Source of the DNA: Candidatus Latescibacterota bacterium
GTDB lineage: Bacteria; Latescibacterota; UBA2968; UBA8231
Assembly (NCBI GenBank): GCA_020852055.1
Contig: JADZBP010000154.1
Coordinates: 1 to 39,016, forward strand
Reading direction: 5' to 3'
DNA: 39,016 nt
This document shows, in pieces, positions 23,122 to 30,759 of this stretch (positions within the stretch are counted from its first letter, which is position 1; each line of letters opens with the position of its first letter). The notes beneath the pieces are model-generated. The model did no database searches. It was not told the DNA's origin and saw only the letters and a list, made by a program, of their open reading frames with translations. The translations under genes and the position numbers were made by a program.

Positions 23122-24000
23122 ATGTTCAGCGCTGCCGAGAAAGCGGCCTTCGAGCGGGACGGATATGTGGTGGTGCGCCAGTTGCTCGACGAGCAGACCC
23201 TGGTCCCGGTGCGGCAGGTCATCGCCCGCTCGGTGGACCGGCGGGTGGAGCAGCTGCACGGGCAGGGATTGATCGGGCAGCGCTACGAAGGGGAGTCCTT
23301 TGAGCGGCGCTGGGCCCGGGTCTTTGCCGAGTACACGCGCCACCCGCATGCGGCCCCGCACCTGACAGTCTGGGGCCGGCACGACATACTCGACCGGGTG
23401 ATCTACGACCTGTACACCGACCCGCGTCTCACCGGTATTGCCACGGCGTTGATCGGCCCGGCCATCACCGCCAATGGCGATTTCTGGGTGCGGCCCAAGG
23501 CTCCCGGCGACCTGAGCACCACCCTGGCCTGGCACCAGGACAGCTTCTACTACGGCGGGGTGGTGGCCGACCATCTGCAGGTGCTTTCGGTGTGGATGCC
23601 GCTGGTGGACGTGGACCCGCGCAACGGCTGCCTCAAGCTGGTGCCCGGCAGCCACCGCTTTGGCCGCATCCCGGCCCGGGCCAACCAGAACAACCACCAG
23701 GAGCCGGTCGAACCCATCGGCAGCTACGGCCAGATCGTCGACGAACCCATGGGGGTGGGGGACGTGATGTTCTTCCACAACCACACCCTGCACGCCTCGG
23801 GCGAGAACCACTCCGACCAGGTGCGCTGGAGCATCGACCTGCGCTACTCACCTGCCGGCCAGCCCTTCGACTGGCACAAGATGGGGGACGAGTTCAACGT
23901 CCACTATCCCTGTTTTTTGGCCGCCAGCCCGGACCCGGCCCAGGTGGAGAACTGGGAAGCGTGGCAGGCCCGCTGGCAGGCCAACCTGCCCAAAACCTGA
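23122..24000 (+). CDS. Phytanoyl-CoA dioxygenase family protein, canonical iron site
   Basis: A 292-residue Fe(II)/2-oxoglutarate dioxygenase. ATG 23122 follows a run of GGAGGAGGAGG; a TTG 15 bases earlier would translate the ribosome site itself. The iron motif is complete: His138 and Asp140 in LAWHQDSFYYGG, and the distal His224 in FFHNHTLHASGEN; Arg235 (QVRWSIDLRY) should bind 2-oxoglutarate. The SVWMPLVDVDPRNGCLKLVP strand block is typical of PhyH. It is the contrast to the HxG paralogue at 9527-10333. It sits in the operon after the thioredoxin-TPR gene (11 bases) and before an unknown protein (9 bases). The hydroxylated substrate is unknown. Confidence 0.93.
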   Translation: MFSAAEKAAFERDGYVVVRQLLDEQTLVPVRQVIARSVDRRVEQLHGQGLIGQRYEGESFERRWARVFAEYTRHPHAAPHLTVWGRHDILDRVIYDLYTDPRLTGIATALIGPAITANGDFWVRPKAPGDLSTTLAWHQDSFYYGGVVADHLQVLSVWMPLVDVDPRNGCLKLVPGSHRFGRIPARANQNNHQEPVEPIGSYGQIVDEPMGVGDVMFFHNHTLHASGENHSDQVRWSIDLRYSPAGQPFDWHKMGDEFNVHYPCFLAASPDPAQVENWEAWQARWQANLPKT

Positions 24001-24009
24001 GAGGCGGCG

Positions 24010-24864
24010 ATGATCAACTTTCCCCGCTCCACCTTCACCTGGCAGATCCACCCCTGGACCCCCGACCCCTACTACAAGTGGGCCGGCGGTTTCGTCGGCA
24101 AACCCGGGCAGGTGTACCACGTGCGTTTTGACCTGGACGCCTGCTGCCGGCTGCGCGACCAGCAGGGCCGCCAGGTTGGCGAGTATTTCCTGGGTGCGCC
24201 CTGCCACACCGAGTACACCATCGCCGACACCAACCTCTTCCAGATCCCCAGCGCCGAATGGCGCCTGGCCTTCAGCGCTACCCACAGCCTGCCCCTCGCC
24301 CGCCGACCCAGCACCGAGGCTGAGGCCGCGCAGGCCACCCCGCTGAGCCGGGGTTTTCGCGACTGGCAGCTGAACCTGCGTTCCTTTGCCGGGGAGAAGG
24401 TTTTGCCCGAGGCGGCGTCCATCGCCCGGGCCACCCTGGCCGGGGCGGCGCTCAACGCCCGCAGCTGTTATACCGACCGCAGGACCGGGCTGGAGGTGGA
24501 GCTGGAGTACCCGGTCAATGTCATGAACCTCAATGTGGCTGACGGGGAGTTTCAGGTGTGCACCGGGCCGGTGCTGCTGCCCGACCTGGCCACCTGGGAT
24601 GGCAGCACGGTCCAGCGCGTCTTTCTGGCCCACGCGGCCTTCTCGCGTTTCGACCGGGTGGAGTTCCTGCTGCGCCGTGAGGTGGAGGCCGCCCCGCATG
24701 AGCGGGCCTGGCTCGACCAGCCGCGCGGCCGCGACCGGCTGGAGCTGGCCGACCCGGCCAAACAGCCTCCGGGTTACCCGCCGCCCCGCCCCTGGCCCAC
24801 GGTGTTCAACGAAACCTGGGAACTGGAGGGCCGCAACGCCGTGGTCGAGGCGGTGGAAGCATAG
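24010..24864 (+). CDS. Uncharacterised 284-residue protein
   Basis: I do not recognise this family. GAGGCGGCG precedes the ATG, codon use matches the neighbours, and there is no signal peptide or membrane segment. The sequence is rich in strands and aromatic residues (TFTWQIHPWTPDPYYKWAGG at the start, LEVELEYPVNVMNLNVADGE in the middle) and ends in a proline-rich stretch and FNETWELEGRNAVVEAVEA. It looks like a beta-sandwich or jelly-roll fold, perhaps a sugar-binding or epimerase-like domain, but that is a guess from composition. The tight packing between a PhyH oxygenase (9 bases) and a mutarotase (39 bases) suggests a role in the same small-molecule pathway. Confidence 0.7.
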   Translation: MINFPRSTFTWQIHPWTPDPYYKWAGGFVGKPGQVYHVRFDLDACCRLRDQQGRQVGEYFLGAPCHTEYTIADTNLFQIPSAEWRLAFSATHSLPLARRPSTEAEAAQATPLSRGFRDWQLNLRSFAGEKVLPEAASIARATLAGAALNARSCYTDRRTGLEVELEYPVNVMNLNVADGEFQVCTGPVLLPDLATWDGSTVQRVFLAHAAFSRFDRVEFLLRREVEAAPHERAWLDQPRGRDRLELADPAKQPPGYPPPRPWPTVFNETWELEGRNAVVEAVEA

Positions 24865-24903
24865 CGTCAGCCCAAGGGTATTTACGGTAAAAGGAGCCCG
24901 GCC

Positions 24904-25338
24904 ATGTTGATCGGCATTTCTCCCCTGCTCAGCCCCGAATTGCTCGCCACCCTGTACCGCATGGGCCACGGCGACGAGATCGTGCTGGGTGACGCCCATT
25001 TCCCCGGCGAGTCGTGTAATGCCCGCATCCTGCGGGCCGACGGTCTGCGCATCGCCCCGTTGCTCGACGCCATCCTACCCCTCTTCGCCCTCGATGCCTA
25101 TGTGCCCTCGCCGCTCTTTATGATGGCCGCCACGCCGGGCGACACCCTCGACCCGGCGGTGGAAGCCAGCTATCGCCAGGCCGTGGACCGCCACTGGCCC
25201 CGGACCCCGCCCATCGCCCGGGTGGAGCGCTTCGCCTTCTACGAGCAGACCCGCGCCGCCTTTGCGGTGGTGATGACCGGCGACACGGCGAAGTACGGCA
25301 ATATCATCCTCAAAAAAGGCGTCACCCCCGTCGGCTGA
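24904..25338 (+). CDS. RbsD/FucU family sugar mutarotase
   Basis: A 144-residue cytoplasmic mutarotase that interconverts sugar anomers, most like the L-fucose mutarotase Fuc[21 protein letters not shown] at the start, the catalytic [14 protein letters not shown] (His and Asp), then [20 protein letters not shown], an aromatic [18 protein letters not shown] and the C-terminal [18 protein letters not shown] precedes the ATG. It is the last gene of the 19957-25338 operon and converges on the DUF6784/6785 membrane gene with three bases between the stops. It implies that a free reducing sugar, possibly fucose or a relative, is handled here, which fits the fucosidase-like glycosidase at 6604. Confidence 0.93.
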   Translation: MLIGISPLLSPELLATLYRMGHGDEIVLGDAHFPGESCNARILRADGLRIAPLLDAILPLFALDAYVPSPLFMMAATPGDTLDPAVEASYRQAVDRHWPRTPPIARVERFAFYEQTRAAFAVVMTGDTAKYGNIILKKGVTPVG

Positions 25339-25341
25339 AGC

Positions 25342-27270
25342 TCAGATCCAGAACACCACGTTGTCGGTCATGCCGGTGAGGTAGTCGATCACCAGCCACA
25401 GGCCGGCGACGGCGAACTGCCCGGCGATCAGCCCCAGGAAGAAAGGGCGGGTGCGGTGGTAGAGTTGCGGGCCCCCGTACTTGACCACCGCCAGTTTGAT
25501 CAGCCAGGCGAGGAAGATGCTCAGCCAGATCTGGTCGGTGATAAAGGTCACGGCCATGGGGTAACCCAGCGGGTGCAGGGGCCACCAGGGCCATTGGTGG
25601 CGGGCCAGCATCAGCAATCCCATGACCAGCGCGCCGGTGGCGGTGTGGGTCCAGCCCTCCCAGTTGGGCCCGGTGGGGGTGTTCAGTTTGTCGGCGATGA
25701 AGGCGAAGGGCATCTGGCAGCCCGGTCCGAAGAACCACGCATTGAGATTGATCCCCCCGTACTGATAGGCCAGGTGCAGCAGGGTGATGGTCGAGGCAAC
25801 CACGCCCAGCAGCAGGGCCAGGCCCATGGCCCACAGCAGCGGCCGCAGCCGCTGGCCCAGGTGTTCCCCCAGCTTGAGGCCGTGGGCGCAGGAGGCCATC
25901 AGGAAGGTGCGCAGGTCCCCCTGCCAGACATAGACGAAGCCCAGGTTCACCATGGCCGCCGGCCCCAGCAGGGTCGAACCCAGCCCCGAGACCAGCACGG
26001 CGGTGGCGATCAGGGGCGACATGGCTTCGGCCATGCCCGCCTCGACCACAACGCGGGTCAATCCCACAAAAACCAGCAGGGCGATCACCACCAGGAGCGA
26101 GGCCACCCACAGAGGCATGCCGGCCCACCACAGCCACAGGGCCATCACCCCCAGGCCGCCGACCAGGCCCAGCAGCGCGGCGCGGTAGGAAAGCAACTCG
26201 CGGGGCTGGGCGCCGCCGCCGCTGAGGGCCTGGCGCCACACCACCCTCAGGTGCGGCCGGGCCACCCACAGGCCCAGGAGCACCAGCACCGCCATCGCGC
26301 CGGTGGCCTGATGGGCCAGGATGGGTTTTTCCCAGGCCCCGAAGGGGGCCAGTTTTTCGGTGCTGCCGATGCCCAGGACATTCATCACCCCTTGGAGGAG
26401 GTGGGCCAGCAGGTTGAAGAACCACAGGCTGAAGGCGATATCGAGGTCGATCAGGTAGGAGAAACCGATCATCGGGAAGCTGATCCGGCAGACCAGGGAC
26501 ACGGTGTTGCGGAAGAAGGGCAGGATGGCGACCAGTTCGGCGGGGGGGAGGAAGTTGAAGTACGCGTGCAGGGCCTGGAGGGTGCTGGCCACCACCGGCA
26601 GGGCGAAGCCGGCCCACATCACCGGGTTGCGGAAGAAGGGCGGCAGCACGTGCCCGGCTTGGTCGCGCACCATCTCCAGGGGCACCTGGGCCACCGGGTA
26701 GAGCAGGCGCTCGTGTTCGACCCACTGCTGGCGCAGGAGCACCATGGCGCAGACCATCACCACGTAGAGGGCCAGGAGCAGCACCGCCCAGTGGAGCAGG
26801 GGGGGCACCCAGGCGGCCCAGGGCACCCCCTGGCCCAGGGCCGCTCCCTCGTAGAATCCCTTGACCACCTCGGGGCCCTGGGGCACCATCCAGCCGGGTA
26901 CGTGCGGCTGGATCAGGTTCTCCCAGTTGTTTTCCGGGGTGGCGAAGTAGAAGGGCGCGGTGAGCAGGGGCAGCATATAGGCCACCAGCCCCATGGTGGA
27001 GACCGCCGAGGCGGTGGTCATCATGATGTAGACCACCAGCAACTCACCCGGCGCCAGGGACCAGGCCGGGGCCAGGCGCCGCAGCAGGGGGTTGAGGCAG
27101 CCGGCCAGGATCAGCAGCAGGAAGAGGGCGCCGGGGGTGCTGAAGTCGAGGGCCATGTAGGAGCCGCGCAGCACCATGGTGGCATAGGGATCGCCCACGG
27201 CGATGGTCAACGCGCCCAGCGCGCCCACGGCAAAAGCCCTGAGGGTGAAAGCCTGTCCGGTTCCGGTCAT
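25342..27270 (-). CDS. Polytopic membrane protein, DUF6785/DUF6784 type
   Basis: A 642-residue integral inner-membrane protein with roughly 14 hydrophobic segments (for example GALFLLLILAGCLNPLLRRL, LLHWAVLLLALYVVMVCAMV, LVVIALLVFVGL). The features fit the DUF6785/DUF6784 proteins common in Planctomycetes and related environmental lineages: the early LAPGELLVVYIMMTTASAVSTMG, EHERLLYPVAQVPLEMV, and the late MAVTFITDQIWLSIFLAW. The overall look is that of a transporter, distantly like oligopeptide-transporter (OPT) proteins, but no substrate is established. It is divergent from the aldo/keto reductase gene with about 100 bases between starts, and may import the compound handled by the neighbouring genes. 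Confidence 0.78.
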   Translation of the reverse strand: MTGTGQAFTLRAFAVGALGALTIAVGDPYATMVLRGSYMALDFSTPGALFLLLILAGCLNPLLRRLAPAWSLAPGELLVVYIMMTTASAVSTMGLVAYMLPLLTAPFYFATPENNWENLIQPHVPGWMVPQGPEVVKGFYEGAALGQGVPWAAWVPPLLHWAVLLLALYVVMVCAMVLLRQQWVEHERLLYPVAQVPLEMVRDQAGHVLPPFFRNPVMWAGFALPVVASTLQALHAYFNFLPPAELVAILPFFRNTVSLVCRISFPMIGFSYLIDLDIAFSLWFFNLLAHLLQGVMNVLGIGSTEKLAPFGAWEKPILAHQATGAMAVLVLLGLWVARPHLRVVWRQALSGGGAQPRELLSYRAALLGLVGGLGVMALWLWWAGMPLWVASLLVVIALLVFVGLTRVVVEAGMAEAMSPLIATAVLVSGLGSTLLGPAAMVNLGFVYVWQGDLRTFLMASCAHGLKLGEHLGQRLRPLLWAMGLALLLGVVASTITLLHLAYQYGGINLNAWFFGPGCQMPFAFIADKLNTPTGPNWEGWTHTATGALVMGLLMLARHQWPWWPLHPLGYPMAVTFITDQIWLSIFLAWLIKLAVVKYGGPQLYHRTRPFFLGLIAGQFAVAGLWLVIDYLTGMTDNVVFWI

Positions 27271-27311
27271 GGGCCCTAAGATAACACGCGCCGGCGCTTC
27301 CGCCCCAAAGA

Positions 27312-27340
27312 TTGATAGGGCGGACCAGGGGGCCTATATT
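27312..27340 (+). promoter_or_regulatory. Sigma70-type promoter of the aldo/keto reductase gene
   Basis: TTGATA (27312-27317) and TATATT (27335-27340) are separated by exactly 17 bases, a near-consensus housekeeping promoter. The predicted start site is around 27347, about 23 bases before ATG 27370. Confidence 0.65.
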
Positions 27341-27369
27341 GCAGGAAAATCCCAGAGGAGGGTGAGGTG

Positions 27370-28308
27370 ATGGAGTTAAAAAAGAAGGGCTGCCCGCGGC
27401 GGCGCTGGGGCAAGACCGGGCTCAGTATCCCGGTAATCCCCTTTGGCACCCAGGGCTTTGGCAACAACTTTGGCCCGGTCAGCGACGAGCAGGCCTGCGC
27501 CCTGATCCGCCGGGCCGTGGACCTGGGGGTCAACCACTTCGACAGCGCCCGCTGCTACGGGGATTCGCTGCGCAAGCTGGGTGTGGCCATCAAGCAGGGG
27601 GTGGTGAAACGCGAGGAACTGGTCATCAGCGGCCGGGTCTGCTGCCACAGCGGGGCCCCGTGGGGCGGGTACGGGCAGGGCACCCCGGACTATTCGGCGG
27701 CCCGGGTGCTGGCCGATGTGGAGGACCAGCTGGGCATCCTGGGCATCGAGCGTTTCGACGTGCTCTTTGTGCACGACCCGCCGGCCATCGAGCCCACCCT
27801 GGAGGTGGGCGGCACCCTCGAAGGGTTGGAGCAGGCCCGCCAGCGGGGCTGGGTGGACTGGATCGGGTACGGCATGAACCCCCACCCCTTCCATCTGCAG
27901 GCCATCGCCTCGGGCCGCATCGACGCGCTGCTCTGTTTCAGCGACTACAACCTGTTGCGGCAGAGCGCCGCCGAGGACATCCTGCCCGCCGCTGCCGCTG
28001 CCGGCCTGGGGGTGCTCAACGGCTGGTCCATCATGCGCGGGTACCTCACCGGCGCGCCGGTGGAGCGGTTTGTGCCGCGCGAGAAATGGGGCCAGGACCA
28101 CGAACGGGCCGAGGCCATGCGCCATTGGTGCGAGGCGCGGGGGGTGCCGCTGCTGCGGCTGGCGTTGCACTTCTGCCTGCGCGAGCAGCGCATCCACGGC
28201 AATCCCATCGGCAGCCTGAATATCGAGCAGCTGGAGAAAAACGTGGCGGCGGTGCTGGAACCCCTGCCGCCGGAGGTATTCGCCGAGTTCGGGCAGGCGG
28301 GGCTGTGA
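27370..28308 (+). CDS. Aldo/keto reductase family protein with altered catalytic Lys
   Basis: A TIM-barrel NADP-dependent oxidoreductase family member of 312 residues. The ATG at 27370 follows GAGGAGGGTGAGG; the GTG one codon earlier lies too close. Motifs: RRWGKTGLSIPVIPFGTQGFG, the catalytic Asp and Tyr in NHFDSARCYGDS, the His in DVLFVHDPPAIE and cofactor-binding IGSLNIEQLEKN near the end. At the catalytic lysine position the sequence reads ELVISGRVCC where active enzymes have ISTK-like motifs, so Lys appears replaced by Arg. The protein may therefore use a modified mechanism or a different substrate class. It is monocistronic, with a strong promoter. Confidence 0.9.
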   Translation: MELKKKGCPRRRWGKTGLSIPVIPFGTQGFGNNFGPVSDEQACALIRRAVDLGVNHFDSARCYGDSLRKLGVAIKQGVVKREELVISGRVCCHSGAPWGGYGQGTPDYSAARVLADVEDQLGILGIERFDVLFVHDPPAIEPTLEVGGTLEGLEQARQRGWVDWIGYGMNPHPFHLQAIASGRIDALLCFSDYNLLRQSAAEDILPAAAAAGLGVLNGWSIMRGYLTGAPVERFVPREKWGQDHERAEAMRHWCEARGVPLLRLALHFCLREQRIHGNPIGSLNIEQLEKNVAAVLEPLPPEVFAEFGQAGL

Positions 28309-28317
28309 GGGGGAAGC

Positions 28318-28920
28318 TCAGGAGGGGTTGCGGGGACGGGACCAGTATCTTCCCAGCAGGGGAACCAGCAGCATGAGGGCCAGCAGGACAACCATGCCGA
28401 TGAAGATGCCCAGATAGTGCTGGCTCAGGAGTTCGGCGGCCTGGGCCCCGTAGTGCAGGCCCAGGTACCAGGCCACGCCGTAGCGCAGGGTGCGGCCCAG
28501 GATCACGGCCAGCAGCAGGCGCTGCCACTTCATGCCCAGCACCCCGGCCGAGAGCACGAAGAGTTTGGTGGGGAAGGGCGGCGGACCGATGGCGGCGCCA
28601 AAGATGCCGGCAAAGTCGTAGCGCTGCAGCTTTTCCCGCACCCATTCCCGTTTTTCGGCGCCGCCAAAACGGGCCAGGAGCGGCTCGCCACCGCGGCGCC
28701 CCACGTAGTAGAGGATCAGGCAGCCCAGGCCCGACCCGGCGATGGTGCCGGCCAGCAGCCACAGGCCGGTTACCAGGGAGAGGTTGGGGGCCATGAGCAG
28801 CAGCAGCGCGTCCGGCCCGCCAAAGGTGGGCATGCCCGCCGAGTCGATGATGGAGAGCACGATGACGCTGGCCGGGCCCAGGCCCGAAAGCAAGCCCTGC
28901 AGTGGTTCTATGGAATCCAT
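28318..28920 (-). CDS. VTT/DedA-like membrane protein (YqaA type)
   Basis: A 200-residue inner-membrane protein with about five hydrophobic stretches. It has the VTT (SNARE-associated) core: YYVGRRGGEPLLARFGG, then an amphipathic stretch ending YDFAGIFGAAIGPPPFPTK with the reentrant-loop prolines, followed by LFVLSAGVLGMKWQRLLLAV and GRTLRYGVAWYLG. DedA-family relatives act as phospholipid flippases or in proton-dependent membrane homeostasis; the YqaA branch has no firm role. It starts back to back with the HD-domain gene (58 bases between starts) and converges on the aldo/keto reductase gene with 9 bases between stops. Confidence 0.87.
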   Translation of the reverse strand: MDSIEPLQGLLSGLGPASVIVLSIIDSAGMPTFGGPDALLLLMAPNLSLVTGLWLLAGTIAGSGLGCLILYYVGRRGGEPLLARFGGAEKREWVREKLQRYDFAGIFGAAIGPPPFPTKLFVLSAGVLGMKWQRLLLAVILGRTLRYGVAWYLGLHYGAQAAELLSQHYLGIFIGMVVLLALMLLVPLLGRYWSRPRNPS

Positions 28921-28922
28921 GT

Positions 28923-28951
28923 TTGATCCATGGCCCGTTCGCGTTTAATTT
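28923..28951 (+). promoter_or_regulatory. Candidate sigma70 promoter for the HD gene and tandem paralogues
   Basis: TTGATC (28923-28928) and TAATTT (28946-28951) stand 17 bases apart. The predicted start site is near 28958, just before AGGAG at 28971 and ATG 28979. Confidence 0.55.
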
Positions 28952-28978
28952 CTGTGAACCCTTTCCCCGCAGGAGCCC

Positions 28979-29545
28979 ATGCCGGAACAAACCCCTACCC
29001 GCGCCGAAGCGCTGGACCTGCTGCTCCAGCACAACAGCAACCCCTCGCTGATCAACCACGCCAAGGCGGTCGAGGCGGTGATGCGTTATCTGGCCCGCAA
29101 GTGGGGGGAGGACGAGGAGAAGTGGGGGGTGATCGGCCTGGTCCACGACCTGGACTACGAGCGCTACCCGGAGCTACACTGCAAAAAAACAGAAGAACTG
29201 CTCGAAGTCAATGGCTGGCCCGCCGAGTACGTGCGGGCGGTGTTGTCCCACGGCTGGGGCATCTGCACGGAAGTGGAGCCGCAGAGCCGGCTGGAGAAGA
29301 CGCTCTACACCATCGACGAACTGACCGGCCTGGTCACCGCCTGCGCCCTGGTGCGGCCTTCGCGCAGCGTCAGCGACCTGGAGGTCGGTTCGGTGAAGAA
29401 GAAGTGGAAGGATAAGGGCTTCGCCGCCGGGGTGAACCGCGAGGTGGTCCTGCGCGGGGCGGCGATGATGGGTATGGAACTGGACCAAGTCATCGCCGAG
29501 GTGATCGCGGCAATGCGGGAGTCGGCGGCGGAGTTGGGGCTCTAA
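28979..29545 (+). CDS. HD-domain metal-dependent phosphohydrolase-like protein
   Basis: A 188-residue HD-superfamily protein of the HDIG type. The metal ligands are visible as NHAKAVEAVM (first His), GLVHDLDYERYPE (His-Asp), AVLSHGWG (His) and a later TIDELTG (Asp). Such proteins hydrolyse phosphate esters of nucleotides or other small molecules in the cytoplasm. AGGAG lies right before the ATG. It leads an operon: the first of the two unknown paralogues starts 17 bases after its stop. The substrate is unknown. Confidence 0.92.
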   Translation: MPEQTPTRAEALDLLLQHNSNPSLINHAKAVEAVMRYLARKWGEDEEKWGVIGLVHDLDYERYPELHCKKTEELLEVNGWPAEYVRAVLSHGWGICTEVEPQSRLEKTLYTIDELTGLVTACALVRPSRSVSDLEVGSVKKKWKDKGFAAGVNREVVLRGAAMMGMELDQVIAEVIAAMRESAAELGL

Positions 29546-29562
29546 ATACAGAGGACTGATCT

Positions 29563-30759
29563 ATGGCCAAGCGACCCAAGGTGGCGGCCATCGCCACCGT
29601 CTATCACAAGTACTCGCACGCGCAGCATATCGTCGACCGCTTCCTGGAGGGGTACGGCTGGAACAGCCGGCACCATCGCCCGCCCATGGATGTGGTCTCG
29701 CTCTACGTGGACCAGGTCAACCCCGAGAACGACCTGAGCGCCGGTCGGGCCTGTCGCTTCCCCCAGATGAAGATCTACTCCACCATCGCCGACGCCCTCA
29801 CCCTGGGCACTTCCTCGCTGGCCGTGGACGGGGTGGTGCTGGTCGGGGAGCACGGCAACTACCAGACCAACGCCAAGGGACAGCGCCAGTACCCGCGTTA
29901 CGAGTTCTTCAAGCAGATCTGCGCGGTGTTCCGGCAGAACGGCCGCTCGGTTCCGGTCTTCAACGACAAACACCTCTCCTGGAAATGGGAGTGGGCCAAG
30001 GAGATGTACGACCTCTCCAAGGAGCTTGGCTTCGGCTTCATGGCCGGCTCTTCCCTGCCGGTAACCTGGCGCACCCCGGCCCTCGACCTGCCCTGGGGGG
30101 CCGAGGTGGAGGAGGGCATGTGTGTGGGATACGGCGGGGTGGACTCCTACGATTTCCACGCCCTGGAGACCCTGCAGTGTATGGTGGAGCGGCGCAAAGG
30201 GGGCGAAAGCGGGGTCAAGTGGCTGCAGGCCTACCGCGGCGACAATTTCTGGAAGGCCCACCACGAGCGGGTCTGGTCGCGCGAGTTGTTCGAGGCCGGG
30301 CTTTCCCGCAGCCACACCATCACTCCGGGCCGGGCCGGCTTCAACGACACTTATCCCACCATCGACGAGCTGAAACAGCTGGTCAAGGACCCCATCGCCT
30401 ACCAGTACGAACACCACGACGGGCTCAAATCGACCATGGTCCTGCTCAACGGCCTGATCCAGGACTTCAACTTCGCCGGGCGGATCAAGGGGCAGGCCGA
30501 GCCCTTCTCCACCCAGATGTACCTGCCCATGCCGCCGGCCCGCAGCAGCCTGGCCAACTTCTTCAGCCCGCAGGTCAATCACATCGAGACCCTGATCCTC
30601 ACCGGCAAATCCCCCTACCCGGTGGAGCGCACCCTCTTGACCGGCGGTCTGGTGGAGGCGGGGGTGGACAGCCTGCACCAGGAGCAGAAACGGATCGACA
30701 CCCCGCACCTGAAGGTGGAGTACACCGCGCCCAAAGAATCGACCTTCTGGAGGACATGA
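29563..30759 (+). CDS. Uncharacterised ~400-residue protein, paralogue A
   Basis: A 398-residue cytoplasmic protein with no signal or membrane segment. It begins KRPKVAAIATVYHKYSHAQH, a strand-helix start like a Rossmann fold, and has strongly conserved blocks shared with the next gene: DGVVLVGEHGNYQTNAKGQ, QYPRYEFFKQI, SVPVFNDKHLSW, FMAGSSLPVTWRTP, FHALETLQCMVERRKGGESG and LDTPHLKV-like at the end. The many His, Asp and Glu in these blocks suggest a metal- or cofactor-dependent enzyme. From memory, similar proteins occur in Planctomycetes, Poribacteria and related genomes without assigned function. It is co-transcribed with an HD protein and overlaps paralogue B at the stop/start. Confidence 0.85.
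   Translation: MAKRPKVAAIATVYHKYSHAQHIVDRFLEGYGWNSRHHRPPMDVVSLYVDQVNPENDLSAGRACRFPQMKIYSTIADALTLGTSSLAVDGVVLVGEHGNYQTNAKGQRQYPRYEFFKQICAVFRQNGRSVPVFNDKHLSWKWEWAKEMYDLSKELGFGFMAGSSLPVTWRTPALDLPWGAEVEEGMCVGYGGVDSYDFHALETLQCMVERRKGGESGVKWLQAYRGDNFWKAHHERVWSRELFEAGLSRSHTITPGRAGFNDTYPTIDELKQLVKDPIAYQYEHHDGLKSTMVLLNGLIQDFNFAGRIKGQAEPFSTQMYLPMPPARSSLANFFSPQVNHIETLILTGKSPYPVERTLLTGGLVEAGVDSLHQEQKRIDTPHLKVEYTAPKESTFWRT

Noticed and set aside
25456..27279. A 607-codon open frame on plus opposite the DUF6784/6785 gene
   Set aside because: Product is Gln/His/Gly-rich without hydrophobic or conserved blocks; it is a typical antisense shadow of a membrane protein gene.
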